A DNA stretch of 64,000 nt, taken from the NCBI GenBank assembly GCA_014871385.1, contig CM026426.1, forward strand, positions 64,461,877-64,525,876, given 5' to 3'. A program made the translations under genes and the position numbers. The notes under the pieces were generated by a model, which saw only the letters and a program-made list of their open reading frames with translations, had not been told where the DNA came from and made no database searches. Below are positions 45,841-58,615 of this stretch, piece by piece. The DNA comes from Ceratodon purpureus (Eukaryota; Streptophyta; Bryopsida; Pseudoditrichales; Ditrichaceae). Position 1 is the first letter of the stretch. Every line of letters starts with the position of its first letter.

Positions 45841-46499
45841 AATAAAAGCTGTGTCTTCATATCTATATCGATATTCCCATGGTGCTTCGCTATGAGCAGT
45901 CCCTTAATCTTTAGGACAAAGTAGTATTGTAGAAGAGGTACCTGAATATTATGCGCGATAATTTCAGTGCTAATGCTGACGGCATTATCATGTGGAGAAA
46001 TGTTACTGTGAATCCCAATGTTGGTATCGACAAAATTGAAAGAAGCTACAGCACACACTACGGAGTTATGAGTTGAAGACATTGTCGGCGCATCGCCGAC
46101 TCAAGAGACGTTGTTGAATTCTCCATCACTTATATTATTGCCAAGCGCTGCCAAATATTCATCTTTGTGAACATCACCATCACGAGATGTTGGATTCTGC
46201 TTCAAAAGCGTACCAAATATGGAGGGTGGCCACATCGCTTGAAGTAAGGCATCATCCGCCAATGACTCTTGAACAATGAACATAAATTCAAAGTAAACAT
46301 GGGTGTCCAATCATATGCGTACTAGTAATACAGACTGTGGTGTACAAGAACGAATACCATAGAACATCCAGGACAAAATATACAGTCTCAAGGAGCGATT
46401 ACAAATATTATGGTTAAAACAGGAAGACTTTATTTATTGTATAGTTCTACATCATTGAAGAGCCCATCAGCGAGTCGCCGACTGTCACATTTACATTCT

Positions 46500-47075
46500 C
46501 TAGCGCCTAGATTCAACAGTCCTACTTTTAGAACGTTTATTACAAGTGTTATAATCAGAGAAGCGCTGACAGTCTTCGTCCCCTTCTACTAATTGATGCT
46601 GACCAAATTGTGAGTGTATATGATAGTAGTTGGGCACATGGAGTCCAAAGGCTTTCAACCGTACTAGCGAGGGCATCAATTCTCTGACCAAGTAGTTTCC
46701 CTTAATCTTTGATTCCTTCGGATAAAAAGAATATGGTGTAGGGTGCACAGCGATGCATGGACTATTTGCGACATTTTTATATGGGGAATCATTGACCAAA
46801 AGAGTGTTAATTGAAGAAGCCCGGGTCCCTTTCAACCTGTCATCAAGCTCAAAGAGGGTCTAGAGTCTCTTCAATAAATATTGCTTCTAGTTCTAATATA
46901 CGCAGATCTCGCAATAAGTCTCGTTGAACTTGTAGAGCACTTCAGCTAAACGAGGACCACGTTGCTTCAAGGCTGTCCAGAGGATTTCAAACTTTCGAGC
47001 CTGAATGCAGCCCCAGAACACCATCTCAAAATTGTTGAGGCAGAACTCTAAGAACTTTTCTAAACTCGGTCTCAT
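46500..47075 (-). pseudogene. Second FCP-type phosphatase module, relic
   Basis: Two minus frames form one module: RPSLEKFLEFCLNNFEMVFW and ALKQRGPRLAEVLYKFNET (47075-46893), then after a break NTLLVNDSPYKNVANSPC and AVHPTPYSF (46835-46500). The second Asp of VDD is Asn-Asp here. It is clearly related to the module at 45.5 kb, so these are tandem copies or exons of a multi-module gene. Confidence 0.55.
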
Positions 47076-48132
47076 CCTAGTGTTCCCCTGATTCCCCTGC
47101 TTCTCCTAAACTAATAGCAAGCCATTAATATCCGGTACCAAAAAATACTTCAACACTAGTTTAGATACTTGGATACTAGCATGTCCTTGGGCAACGTGAT
47201 CTGCACCTACATACGGAAGACACTACTCCTGACTTGCACGAGATAAGCTTTTGCAAGATTTACCTAGGACTTTCTTATACACGGACTCTTTAGTATAAGC
47301 ATACATCGACCACAAACGTGACAGTTAGGACGATAATCGGCGGACAATCGACATCTAATGAACAATGAAAAAAGGAAAGCATAGACATGGGCATATACCC
47401 ACGGTTTATTTAAATATGGTTTGATACATCTAACATAAACTTAGTGGCTGCATCCTTAACTAGATTTCAGTACAGGCTCCTAAAAGATGGTTGGGGCCAC
47501 CGCCTAGTAAACCAACATCCTTTGATCTTCTTAAACTTAGGACCTTTAGAGAATTTTACTTGAGGCGATAGTTCGACCTCAGGAGCGTCACCGTGAGTTG
47601 GGCTCATGGGCGCCTTCTGAGATGTGCCCTTCTTGAGGAAACCTTCTTAGAGGAAGCTTTCTGTTTCTTCCTCCTAGAAGACTCTTCTCCTTCCTGCCTC
47701 CGTGCAAGCTAGGTTAAAAGGTTGCTCTAAAGAGAAGTGGTCTACAACGGACTTGCGACCTTACTTCTCTTCCCGGAGCGAATTTTCGGGTCATGGTTCT
47801 CAGCTGGCCCAATCCGCCGAGGTACGCCCTTGACACTTTCCGATACAAATGAAATCTTCAACGCGCCCTTGCTCTTGCTGGATGGATTAGATGAATATTG
47901 CTCCTGGCCTGTCCGCGGACCTCCGACAAGTGCCCCAGGCCCCTAGCCCTCAATGCTAACTACTTGCTTCTAGGGAGGTACAACTCGGAAAACTTCCTCC
48001 TGTTCGGGCTCAATATAAGCGGTAGCTACATTGTTGTTGCGGGCCTCAAGTGGTCTACCTGAACTTGAGGTTCTACTGATGTAGTTTTGGGCTCATATAC
48101 AACGGATAAAGAGCCAACCAACCCAATTTCCT
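47076..48132. other. Mostly non-coding, possible 3' end of the next minus-strand relic
   Basis: No gene is supported. Basic low-complexity minus-strand codons near 47.5-47.7 kb (Lys/Ser-rich) may be the tail of the relic at 48.1-49.8 kb. Confidence 0.35.
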
Positions 48133-49753
48133 CTATTGCTTCTCCTCAACTTGCAACCCAGGACGTTTTTTGAAACATGGATTCGCATCTTGAGATATTT
48201 CCACTGCGTCATCTAGTTCATGCGGTTTGTAGTCCACCTCATCCTCGTCGACGTCCCGGGCCGTAGCTTCTCCCGTCTCGACGTAAACCTCATTGTCAAT
48301 TACATCTTTGTCCAAGTTCCTTGGCTCCTTATCCTCTGTACTAGAATCTTCTAACCTCACCGGAACTCCAGCAAACTTCCTAGCACCGAGAGCTTTGCAC
48401 TTCCCAATCAAATAGTCTTCTTCCGCATTTACACCTAGGTCAGCTGGTGTGAGAGTCGCTCCAATTGTCCTAGCAGTGGAGTGGACCAAAGGGCCGGCTT
48501 CATCTTGGGTACCCAGGAGTCAATTCTCCATTGGTACGCTGTACTTGTCCGGAATGATGGTCATGCTCCTCACCCGGCAGTGTGCGTCATACTTCTCTTC
48601 CTCACTCCGCACAATATCAACTACGGTTGCTTGGTTTCCCTGTAGAAGCACAAGATGGAAAGGTCATCGTAACTATGGAGAGTAGACAGAGGTCGGATGT
48701 AGTGAACGTCGGTTGTCCGCTCACGATGAAAGAGAGAACAATAACTACATAAGAGAAGAAGAGAACGTTGACTTACTGGAGCGATAGCGGTAACATTTCC
48801 ACCTCCCTAGACTTTGATCACCATGACGTCTAGTAACTTTGTTGTTGGCTCCAAAAGTGACAAGAGGCACGAGTAGCTTGCGTGGTAGTTCCCCTTGTCA
48901 GCCCAATCCTCTACAGTCTTCATAGCTGCTTTGTTCCAAACTAGCGGCAACGACCGTTTCAAGCCAGTGATTTCCAAGAAGTGCCGAAAAGTATCCCCGG
49001 CACTCTTGGCGTCCCATACATAATGGAAACTAAAATATTGGGCCTCGAATCAATTTGCAAGCTTCTTTGAGACCCGTTGGCGTGATCCAGAATGTACTCC
49101 ATTGTATGCACCGTCCACGAGCTATTCTTCACTCTGGACTCCACCTGAAGAAAGTGATTCAACTCCTAATGCAGAGGCCACATGGAGGTGGTAACAACGG
49201 TCGCCACCTTGGTTGGTTGCTGGTCTTCATCTTCCTTGTAGAGCTCCTCCTCTACCTCTCGCAAAACCTTCTTGGCAACAAGCTAGATCTTTTTTTGTAG
49301 AATGTACACAATGTTCCCCGCTCTATTATAGCCAAAAGTTACAAACATCTCTTAGGGACGTAGCGGTCAAAGGGGAAGGGTCCATTGTTGACAAGTACCT
49401 TCATTGACCTTGTCAAGAGTGAAGGCGACTCGGGCATCAAATTGCATCCCCGATTGCGACAAATCTTCCAGCTCAAGCTTGGGATACTCTTTAACCGCTT
49501 TGTTGAATATGTTTGGAGCTGGAGTAGTTGTTGGGGTCAAGCCATTATACCGCTCCAATAGCCAATATGATCCTACTTTGCTATTGAACACCTTAGCCCG
49601 GATGTTGCTGATCATGGCGTCGTTAAAACCCTTCTCGTTTTGAAGCAATTCCGATTTAGATATATTCCAATCCTTGTGGTTTGACTCCTCTAGTTTACAA
49701 AGCGGATAGTTCCTGTAAAAGAACATTAGCTCATTCCGGATCATGTCATCCAT
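48133..49753 (-). pseudogene. Unrecognised multi-exon gene, decayed
   Basis: Three minus-strand blocks look like exons of one gene. 49753-49395 has MDDMIRNELMFFYRNYPLCK and FNSKVGSYWLLERYNGLTP, ending at a GTACTTG donor. 48970-48800 has GLKRSLPLVWNKAAMKTVED and GNYHASYSCLLSLLEP. 48641-48133 has QATVVDIVRSEEEKYDAHC and RTIGATLTPADLGVNAEEDY, with an in-frame TGA near 48524. The last block is strongly acidic. I do not recognise the family. The blocks use different frames separated by intron-like sequence. Confidence 0.45.
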
Positions 49754-50260
49754 CTTTTTTTTCTCACACCACGTGTGTAAAGAGATTCCTTCCTGCTGGA
49801 CGACCTCCTTGCCCGTGGAAAGTGAATTCTACATGTGGTCGGGCGATAAAGTAATCCTGGCTCAAAAACAAAAAAATTAATAGTTTGGTACCTGATATGA
49901 TTAGAATAATTAGCGTAGGTAAGAATAATTAAATGTTAAGACGGTTGTCGCAAGAGATCATGTATTGGAAGGAAAACCGGAGGCGAGTTAAAGGTTCCGG
50001 TTGTGGAGCCAACCGTCTCCAGCTCTAAACCGGAGGTATCGGCATCCGGACGGATCACTAGCCGGAGAACAAAATTGTTGCGTAGACAAAGGCTGCGACA
50101 TTAAAGCGCCACCAACAACAGCTATTAAGAAATGGCTACTAATAATGTTTAACGGATTATGGCCACGGAGAAGGATGGGTGTAAAATGAGTACCAAAAAT
50201 CCAAGAGAATCTTTTGATTTGATCTTTTGTCGTGTAGTGAATCCTTAGGCACTTAGTTTT
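49754..50260. other. Non-coding, no feature recognised
   Basis: No gene, repeat or motif recognised. Confidence 0.4.
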
Positions 50261-51900
50261 CCCTTTAGACTATGAAGCTACGTACTTAGATGATGAAGAG
50301 AGATGGTGAGCCGGAAGTGTTTCCAGTAGAAGAGGGGCTCTATGGGGATTGTGCGTGCAGGTGCTCTCGGAGGGATTGTGAGGACGATAAGTGTCATGGC
50401 TGATCGGGGTTAGAAGAGTGGAGAGGGACCAGAAGTGAGTTGCCGGCATTGAAGATTCAGCGGGTTATGCCGCAGGTCCATGCAGAAGAGGACCGGGAGA
50501 AGCTCCGGATGTACCTGAAGATAATAGGGTGCAAGTTGCTCTTGGAGAAATCGTAGGGGTTGATGGATCCAAGATCGACGCAGGAGATATTGGTCCAGTA
50601 CAACGAGTGGTTCGAAACACTTAGGGGATTTCCAGAGTAGTGGACGGTGTAGCTCAGGAGGAAGGCTTACAACTTAAAGCTAGGAGATATTTTGACAGCG
50701 GAGATCCGGTCCGAGTTCATGGTCAATGCATTTTTAGATCGTGGTGATGCAAAGGAAGGATGGACGGTGAGAGACATTGTAAATTTAGACACCCGATTGG
50801 TGATCAGACTTCTTAATCTGATCTTCCACCTGGAAAAGCCCAAGAGGGTGACGGCCAATTGGGCATCGACTTCTCTTGGGGCAATGGCGGGAAAGATCCA
50901 AGTTGATTGGGCAATCATGATGAAGGAAATGGTCCACCGGAAGATTCAGGACCTCCGGAAGGTGAAGAAGCCCTGTATCCCATGCCGAGCTTCTTGGGTT
51001 ACTTATACTTTAGTGAAGGGCTCCTAATTGATATAGAGTTGGCGACGTTCAACCAAATAAAGTGCCACCAGAGGTACAAGGAAGAGGAGCAGTCGGAATC
51101 CTCCTTGGAGTCGGAGCTGAATTTGTATGAGATAATGTCATTGTCCTACAAGGCGATGAAGAAGAGCCGGCCAACTGAAACGGAAGTCAGACAACCATCT
51201 AGAACTACAGGACGACCAGGTCCGGCTACCCGGGTGTCAAAGCCGACCGGACCGCTGGCCTATATTGTAGAGCCCTACGAGGACATGAACGGCTTGGCCA
51301 CCCAGATGGCTCAGTACATCGCGTACTTTGCCAAAACATTGAAGGTCAATCGGGTGCTGGTCAATCGGGTACTATGCCGAAACATCAAAGGTCAATCGAA
51401 AGTCATTGACCTCACCCAAACAAATAAAGCCGATGAGTGTATTGCCAAGCAGAGGGGTTACCAGAATCTTGAGATTTGGTGGGAAGCTCATAATGAACAG
51501 ATGGAGGACATGCGGCTCCGTCTCCAAAAGGCCGAACACAATCTTCACGACGCTCAGACTGACTTTGACGAGGCTTGGGAATGAGCAGCAACTTTTGCCC
51601 GCCACTTAGTTGGGGTAAAGGACACTCTTGTCCTTCCGATTGACGTAGCAAACCAATGTGCGGTGTACCAAGAGTTTTTGGACCGGCAGACGGAATCCAT
51701 CATTGATTTCATGCATGACCGGACGGTCGCGCTTAAGGATAAATAGGAGAAGATGCCGGAGTTGGTGAAGGATCTTCTTGCGGCCATAGAGCCCACTTTG
51801 GATGCAACGGATCCTCCAGCCAATTTGGCAGGACAAGATCCTCCAACCAATCAGACCATCATTAGGAGAAAAATGGGGTCCTAAGAGGGCCCTTTGAGAC
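50261..51900 (+). pseudogene. Decayed retroelement-like ORF
   Basis: A + coding stretch with several stops and at least one shift (frames 50692-51027 and 50907-51584). Segments are EFMVNAFLDRGDAKEGWTVR, DIVNLDTRLVIRLLNLIF, QVDWAIMMKEMVHRKIQDLR and YPMPSFLGYLYFSEGLLI, then a coiled coil (MEDMRLRLQKAEHNLHDAQ). The order of a small helical domain then a coiled coil recalls ORF3 of the gypsy element (31.6-33.7 kb). It could be an old relative or another plant LTR-element protein. No RT, integrase or LTR was found nearby. Confidence 0.4.
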
Positions 51901-53070
51901 AGTCCGTGGCAGGTGAACTGCTACCAACACACTCCTCCCCATAAAAGTCCATTGGTCCATGTCGCTGCCCGCTAACAGCGACAGTAGCTACAATGCTGGC
52001 AGTAATGGCACTGTTGGCAGGGTTGATTGGCTTGACCCCTTGCTGGACCCACAAAACTTCACAGCTGTCAGCCAGATGGCACCATTGGTGCCACCATCAA
52101 AAGTGCATGCTTTGGGGCTAAATTGTTTTGCACGTGTGGATGTCAAAGGCCCCTTTCTGACCACAGTTTTCTCTAAATGGTAGGATCTTTTGGCTGACCT
52201 GCCACCCGATAGGTCATCCGTACTTTAGAAGCTAGAGTTGGATCCTAGAGGGGCAACTGGCCGTCTCCCGGAGTCGTTGGACGGCCTTCAAAAAATTGGG
52301 ATCCCAAATGGAGTTAAAATCTTTGAGACCCCAACGTTTCTTGAAGGAATGCCAACGACATGATGGCAGGGTCATCTCCGACTCCACCCCAATGAGTTTG
52401 ACAGCCGGTCTATTCGGTTCAGGGAACACCCTCATCATTGTCAAACTAGAGACGGGCCTTTATCAATGCCTCTTAGCTAGCCAGCCGGTTACCAGCATGA
52501 GAGAACTTGTCTGTGGCCTATTGTAACACCACTAGTTGCGCCCGGCCCAACAAGGGGGTGCAGGCGCAAACATCTGGAGAAATAGGAGAAGGTCCCTAGT
52601 TCGGAGTTTTAGGGATCCAAGATCCGGAATTACAGGATCTAAAATTGCTACTCAAGGTTGTCTACATAGACAGACCGTGTGTTAGTTGGTCTTTCTGTCT
52701 CGTTTGTCAAGTAGACCCCTCCATCCGTGTGATAAGGGTCGTTGACCGGTTGACTATTTGTAAAGGTATAATAAATTTCTTTAGCGCCGCAGAGGGCGCA
52801 CGCGGGTGGGCGCGAGCGCTTTAGGGAATATGGGGAAGTAGTGAGATTGGGCAACATCAAAAAGGTTACAAAAAATATTTGGAGAAGCCCATGGTGAAGC
52901 ATTATGTCATTTGAATTGTATTCCAAAATTGTGGCAAACAACCACTTACAAAAAATCTTTCGGTCATGTTAAGAACATGGAATATTACATTTCTACCACT
53001 ACATGTTGTAATTCTAAATTTTGTTGTAGTAGCAACAATTTGGAATTGAAAAATAAAAGGGAGATCCTAT
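51901..53070. other. Relic sequence, no gene recognised
   Basis: Short + frames at 51959 and 52296 continue the degraded coding look of the previous feature but show no motif. At 52809-52819 one isolated GGGCGCGAGCG occurs, the unit of the hAT arrays, 250 bp beyond the 3' end of the kinase relic. Confidence 0.35.
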
Positions 53071-53590
53071 CTAGCTGGAGAAGACCTTTGCCAAGGTAGA
53101 GCGGGACATGAGGTCTTCTGCTGTGAGCTCCTTCAACACCAATCCAAACCTAGACATCTCCACACTGTCCTTGAAAACATCCTTGTCAAATCTTCTGTTC
53201 CAAATGAGTTGTGCTATCTTCCCAACCGAGAAGGCATCAGCTGCTTGCACATATAAGTGTTTCATTTGCATACGTTGCAGTGAAGTCTTTGATTTTGGCT
53301 TACCATAAGTGTACCACAACTAAAGAGCTACAAACAATCCACGATGGCGTTGAGAAGCCTTCAATTCATGTTTACTGGGGAACCCATACTTTGAAGGTGT
53401 CTCCTCCTTCACTCGACTTGCGAGGCCCCAATCACATACTCCAATGTAGACTTTGGTAACTTTATCCTCTGGGAAGTGAAGCAAGACATTTCCTAGTGAA
53501 ATGTCATTGTGCATCATATTATTGTAAAAAATATCATATTGATTCAAGAAGTAAAATGTATAATATAGAGTCACCATCCCGCAGATAATA
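53071..53590 (-). pseudogene. Kinase relic related to the hAT-borne kinase
   Basis: The minus frame reads YNNMMHNDISLGNVLLHFPE, KVYIGVCDWGLASRVKEE, LWYTYGKPKS and QAADAFSVGKIAQLIWNRRF. It matches the hAT kinase segments HNDLTPSNILLHF, YIGVCDWGMASRV, LFFLYGN and SDAFSVGHLAKKIW. One in-frame TAG near 53320 replaces the residue before LW in the APE region. Only subdomains VI to XI are present; upstream sequence belongs to repeat R. Confidence 0.75.
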
Positions 53591-54478
53591 GATCAAGCAT
53601 GAATGTGTAGTCCCGTATAAGTATGGAACATTAAGTCCCAAAAGATGAAGAGTCTATTACTACTAGTAGAATCTTAGTCTACGTAAATCCTATCACAATG
53701 TAACCTACTCCCTGAAGTATTATCCGCTGAATATAACCTACCCCGTGAGGTCTATAGGGACCAATGTATCCACGTAAGGGCAAGCATGCCTGGATCCAGT
53801 CGGCAGGCAACCAATGGGAGGTATAAAGGTCACAATGTGGAGAAAGTGGAAGACATAGGTGATGAAGACCTTTGAATTTAGTTCTAGCACACTTCCGTCC
53901 AATCTACTCGTATACGTAAAAGTTGTCTCGCAACCTTAATTGCCCAATGCACCTGTCCTGGCCTCTGCGCCTACGCCATATACTCCGATGTAGTTCCAAA
54001 CTTGTGCAAAGATTATACCAGTGGAAAATAATTGTAGCAACGTTAGGTATAACGCTATCATCATTTGGAAAATTCAGATGACCCTGAAAAGGTCAAAGAA
54101 TGTAGCACATACAGTTTGGTGTCGTCCTCAAGGATCTCTGGTTGACATCCACGAAGAGCACATGATCTAGTTTACAGGTGTTTTGAGACTAGACCTTGGA
54201 GCAGATTGAACCTAACGTATTATAACTCTTGGGGAACTCCTTCGCGTCGACGAGGTCACCTCTGATGTAGACGAAGGACAACCTCTCCATGACACTGGGC
54301 GGAAGTATATATGAACGTAGAGGCTTTAGTTTTCCCATTGGCATCTTCGACCACATACCGACATGAAAATGCAAGAAAAGCATGTCAAATAGTTTTTTCA
54401 TACCTGGGCCTTGCACAACATTCCGATGCAAATTGCATGGCAAGGTAGGAATACTGTGATCCACATGGCAATGATGGA
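53521..54478 (+). repeat. Uninterrupted copy of repeat R (empty site of the giant element)
   Basis: 53521-54160 equals 1325-1962 and 54161-54478 equals 44469-44788, both at high identity. The junction GAAGAGCA/CATGATCTAG is what remains if the 42.5 kb element is removed. On - the repeat joins an FCP-type phosphatase exon to a kinase exon. Confidence 0.9.
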
Positions 54479-55194
54479 GAACATTGATTTTATGATCGCA
54501 GTAATTTTTTACTTGAGGACCAGTCTCGTTGTAACACGTGAACAAGAGTGTAATCAGAGTCAGATAGAATTCAGAGCTGCTCTGTTGCAGCAGATATCGA
54601 ACATTCCGCCGAGTCGAGGGGACTACCTTGACGTTTCTTTAATGCCGCCGCGACCCTAGTCAAGAATTTGTTTTTCTATGTCTGAGATGGAATTTCAAAA
54701 TGAGGTCAAGAGGATATGTGAACTCGACCAAGACACACATCAGTTGAGAGACCGCGGCAGAAAACAATTTCATGAATATTTAGGATATCAGGTTTTGTCT
54801 TTGACTTCACAAGTTGGTTAAGATTGCTACAATCTGACTCAAGTTTCAGAGTTTTAATTTTTCTCAAGTTGTGCACGTGATCGAACAGCCGGAAAAATAC
54901 GAGAAGTGCACAAATGTGAATACTAAATATCTACTTAAATATCACTAACACAGCGTCGGATGGATTATAAATTCTGGACAATGCTATCTTCAGCCTAACA
55001 CCTCACCAAGTCAGGTAAGTTTATAATGGTGAAAACTCCTCGAGACATGGCCCTGCAACTAAGTTAATCCCACCTCCCTACAAGAGCAACCCAATGCCGA
55101 CAATATTACAGGATGAAACGGACCAATACGTTGGCGTTGTTCGGTAAGCAATTCAAGGTACTGCAAACACCGACAGCCATGACAGATAGCTCAT
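54479..55194. other. Intergenic, no gene recognised
   Basis: No gene recognised. It lies downstream of the ASHH1-like gene and may hold its 3' untranslated region. Confidence 0.4.
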
Positions 55195-58100
55195 TTAAAA
55201 GACTTGAAACTCGAAACAGGCTAACTTGGGAGGTAATTTGTACTTAGGAACAGGAGCGCCAGCAGGGGCAGATGTTTCCTGCCGTTGTCGTTTTGGCTGT
55301 GCAGGCATCGCACTATCGTTCCAGACACCAGCAGCCACGTAGTACAGCCGAGTCAGAAGTTCTAGGTTGCTCAGGTCACCTTGATTACTCGTGACAAAGG
55401 TCTCCAGTCCAACATTTTCAACACTGCTCCTGTTCCAGACATCACTTATCAGCACGCAAACAGCAGACGGAAATAAACGGTCGACTCCATACCATTACAA
55501 TTGGTGCGTTATGGTATAGACAAGATAGCTTGAACTGCTAGATGTAATCTCAGAATACAAAAATATGGCACACACTTTGATTTGTTGTCCTCTGACTCAA
55601 CTGCTTCCTGCATCGAGGTGCCCTTACACTCAACTACTTCCTGCAGCATAATGAAAAATTCGTGAATTTCTCTTTCAGGTTCAAATGTTTCTTAAATTCT
55701 TGCAGAATAGTAAATATCACATAGCTATCTTCAGAGGGTTTCAATCTATAACTTGTTCGACAGCTGTAGCAGCATTACTTGCTATTCAATTCCACAAGAG
55801 CAAGTTGTGAAGCCAAGCGACAAGTTAAAAGAACACAAAAAGGTTTGAGATAAAAACCTGAGAAGCCTGAGACTTAATACCAAGTAAACCAACACACGAT
55901 GGAGATCCACATAGACACTTGATTTTAGTACCCTCATGCAATTGGAACCGATAATCATAAGTGAGCTCTTCGCCACTCTTAATATCTTTTACTGAAAAAA
56001 TACCAATGCGCAGCTCCCCTAGAACATGCCACTTCATCGTTTTGCAATTGGGCTCACTGCATGACACCACCCTTATTCTCAATCTTGTACCCTTGCTGAA
56101 GCAGTCACAAATGAAAGTGGAAAACTAAAAAACGCCTGTGCAAGCTAATGAGAAATGAAGAGTACAAGTAAGCTGAGCAGATGAGGGCTCATTTAAAATG
56201 CGGGGATTGTATTGAGTTCAGGATCTTCCCCAAGACCATCGACATCAGAATCGCATTAAGCATGATTCTGGGTTTCGGAAAACCTCATCACAAAGATTTC
56301 AAAAGCAATTGGGACATTTCTACGAATAAATTTAAAACGTCCATAAAGGAGCCGATGGTGGACAGTACCAGGAGTGGTTAATGAAGCGTGCAAGGTTGCC
56401 TTTTCGAGTGGCATCCAAGCATTCAGTACCATCTAGAAACATCATGTATGTTTCCTTCAGACCTACACAATATTTCCTCCATCTTATCACCATGGACAAA
56501 TTGTAAACATCCACTCATTTGCGAAAATAATATTTTGAAGTTAGAACAAAGATTTTATAGAGGCACATTAAAAATAGTTACAAATAGATCGGAATAAATA
56601 TACCTGCCATCTCATACGCACGTAGTCGAGAAAGAGCAACTGTGTCAGATACAACTTCGCCGCAGTACTCGATCACAAAATCTGACACCTAATCCACCAC
56701 CACAAGCAGAAATGAGGTCAGAAGTAGGCCAAGGATCAAATTCAAATGAAGTCCTGAGGAATCAAATAGATGTAACCCCGCATTCCGCACGGTTTTCTGA
56801 TTTGGTTACCTTCTTTGATCTCTGGACTACATGTATAAACCTGCTTCATTTCTGAAAGACCAACTCGAGAGATTTACGAACCTTGATATCTTGATCGGCA
56901 TAAAGACCCCAGCCACGATCATCTGATTTCTTTTTTCGCACTCTAGCATACTCACATTTTTGGAAATTCTGCAAGACAAGAAAACATGAGTTTCAAGACT
57001 AACATCGAACTCCTCGGCGCCCTAGACAACAAGACTAAATTGCTCCACATTATCGAGTTTCAGCACCACAATTCATACTTGGAATTTGCACAATACATGA
57101 TGAAGTGGCATACGCTCCACTTTAGGTTTTCGATGTCAACAAAATGCAGTCAATGAAAACTTCTGCCTATACCACGAAATCCTAAGTCTTAATTGGTCCA
57201 GTCAGGAAGAACAGACGTGCTCTCCGTAAATTTTATAAGGTTTTCTCACCTGATTTTGACAAAGAGCGCAACAGGGGCAATTATTAGGAGTACACTCATA
57301 GCTCAGCAGGGCATTTAAGCACCCTAGTTTGCATTCTGTTTGCGGAGAACACTCGCAGACATTAATATCAACCTCTTTCTGCACCGCATGCCTTCATACA
57401 TGCAACAACAATTGGGACAACGTTACGGCTTTGTGAGCGTTCTGGAACCAAAACATCTTACTGTCACATAAGTCCATTAGTCACAGGCTTCTCTTTAGTA
57501 CTAAATAGAAGATTTACTCGAGTAAATGATAAAGCTCTACAGAAATCTGAAACAAACGGTAGAACAAGTCGTAAGAAAAATATGATCTGGTCAAAAGGTT
57601 ATAAGAGGGCAAGAAAACTTAGATTTTTGTGAAATTCCACACCAATACATATCTCTAATTATCCCGATGAACACCACAACATGAAATGTTTAGACACATA
57701 CTGAACTCTCTATTGTCATAGAATAACCAAAGATCAATAATTGCAAGAGTACCAAGGATGTCGAAATATGTTGGCATCGAAGTTCTTTAAAAGGGTCCAG
57801 AACGAGAACATACTCTCTGAGAAAAAACTCGTTTTGTGATATGTTGTCATACTGAGAAATCATGGCCCATTCCTCGTCCTCTGGATAGTTCACGGTAATC
57901 TTCTCGAGCTCCTTCAATCGTTTCCACGATGCCACCTTCTCTGCTCGCTCCTTTTCAATCCATTTGTCTGAGTCCTCTGGAAACCATTTCTCCTTTATTG
58001 GAAAGGATGTCACATGGACCTCTATGATGTCCCGTACGAGTTAGTAACTGACTGTTGTCTAAACTGCCTTCTCCACTACAACATCTCTCATTTGCATAAA

Positions 58101-58615
58101 TAAAACACAGCGTTCTATGAGATCATACGAAACAAAAAGAATCTGATAACAAAGCTAAAAAAGATACAGTAACAAAGCATCATATGCACCATAATTGTTA
58201 TTAACACGTGATTTAAAAAGTAAGGGAAAGGAAGAGTAGATCTAGCCAATTTTTTAAGTGTTTCAAAGAGGATTGCGGTCTTCTATAGTATGGAAGGATT
58301 CACAGAGCACCAGGCCTGAGAGAGAGAAGCGAATGACTCAACGGAGATAGCAGTATTCAAGAGGAGTGGACATCGCGAAGGGATTAATCTAAACCATAAA
58401 GATGTGTCGCAAGAAGTAGTTGGAGAATGAACGTAGTATACAATACCTTCTTCTGTGAGAGAGGATGAGATATCTGAGGCGCCATAGGAAAAAAGTGGCG
58501 GAAGGCTCTTGAGACGATTGATACCCCACAGCATCTGTTTGTTTAGTGCCTGGATCTTCTTTAAACCTGGCGGACATCCGAAGGTTCGTAGCTGGATGTC
58601 CTTCGCCTGCGTCAT
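55195..58615 (-). CDS. ASHH1-like histone H3K36 methyltransferase (AWS, SET, post-SET)
   Basis: Exons on -: 58615-58447 (MTQAKDIQLRTFGCPP), 58021 to about 57813, 57378-57250 (AWS: VCECSPQTECKLGCLN, YECTPNNCPCCALCQNQ), 56968-56882 (FQKCEYARVRKK, RGWGLYADQDIK), 56688-56604 (DFVIEYCGEVV), 56462-56369 (TYMMFLDGTECLDATRKGN, RFINHS), 56056-55858 (CEPNCKTMKWHVLGELRIG, EELTYDYRF, CLCGSPSC), 55639-55577, about 55440-55195. Most exons join in phase at GT-AG sites and rebuild an uninterrupted SET domain with NHSC-EPNC and the post-SET CxCx4C. The order and the QYDNISQNEF segment before AWS resemble plant ASHH1/SDG26, nuclear enzymes acting on H3K36. No stop was found, so it is the best candidate functional host gene. 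The exon 2 donor and last two exons are approximate. Confidence 0.88.

Noticed and set aside
55195..58615. E(z)/CURLY LEAF-type Polycomb methyltransferase
   Set aside because: The pre-SET cysteine block is AWS-type (ECTPNNCPC) and a post-SET CxCx4C follows the SET domain, which fits ASHH rather than E(z) proteins.
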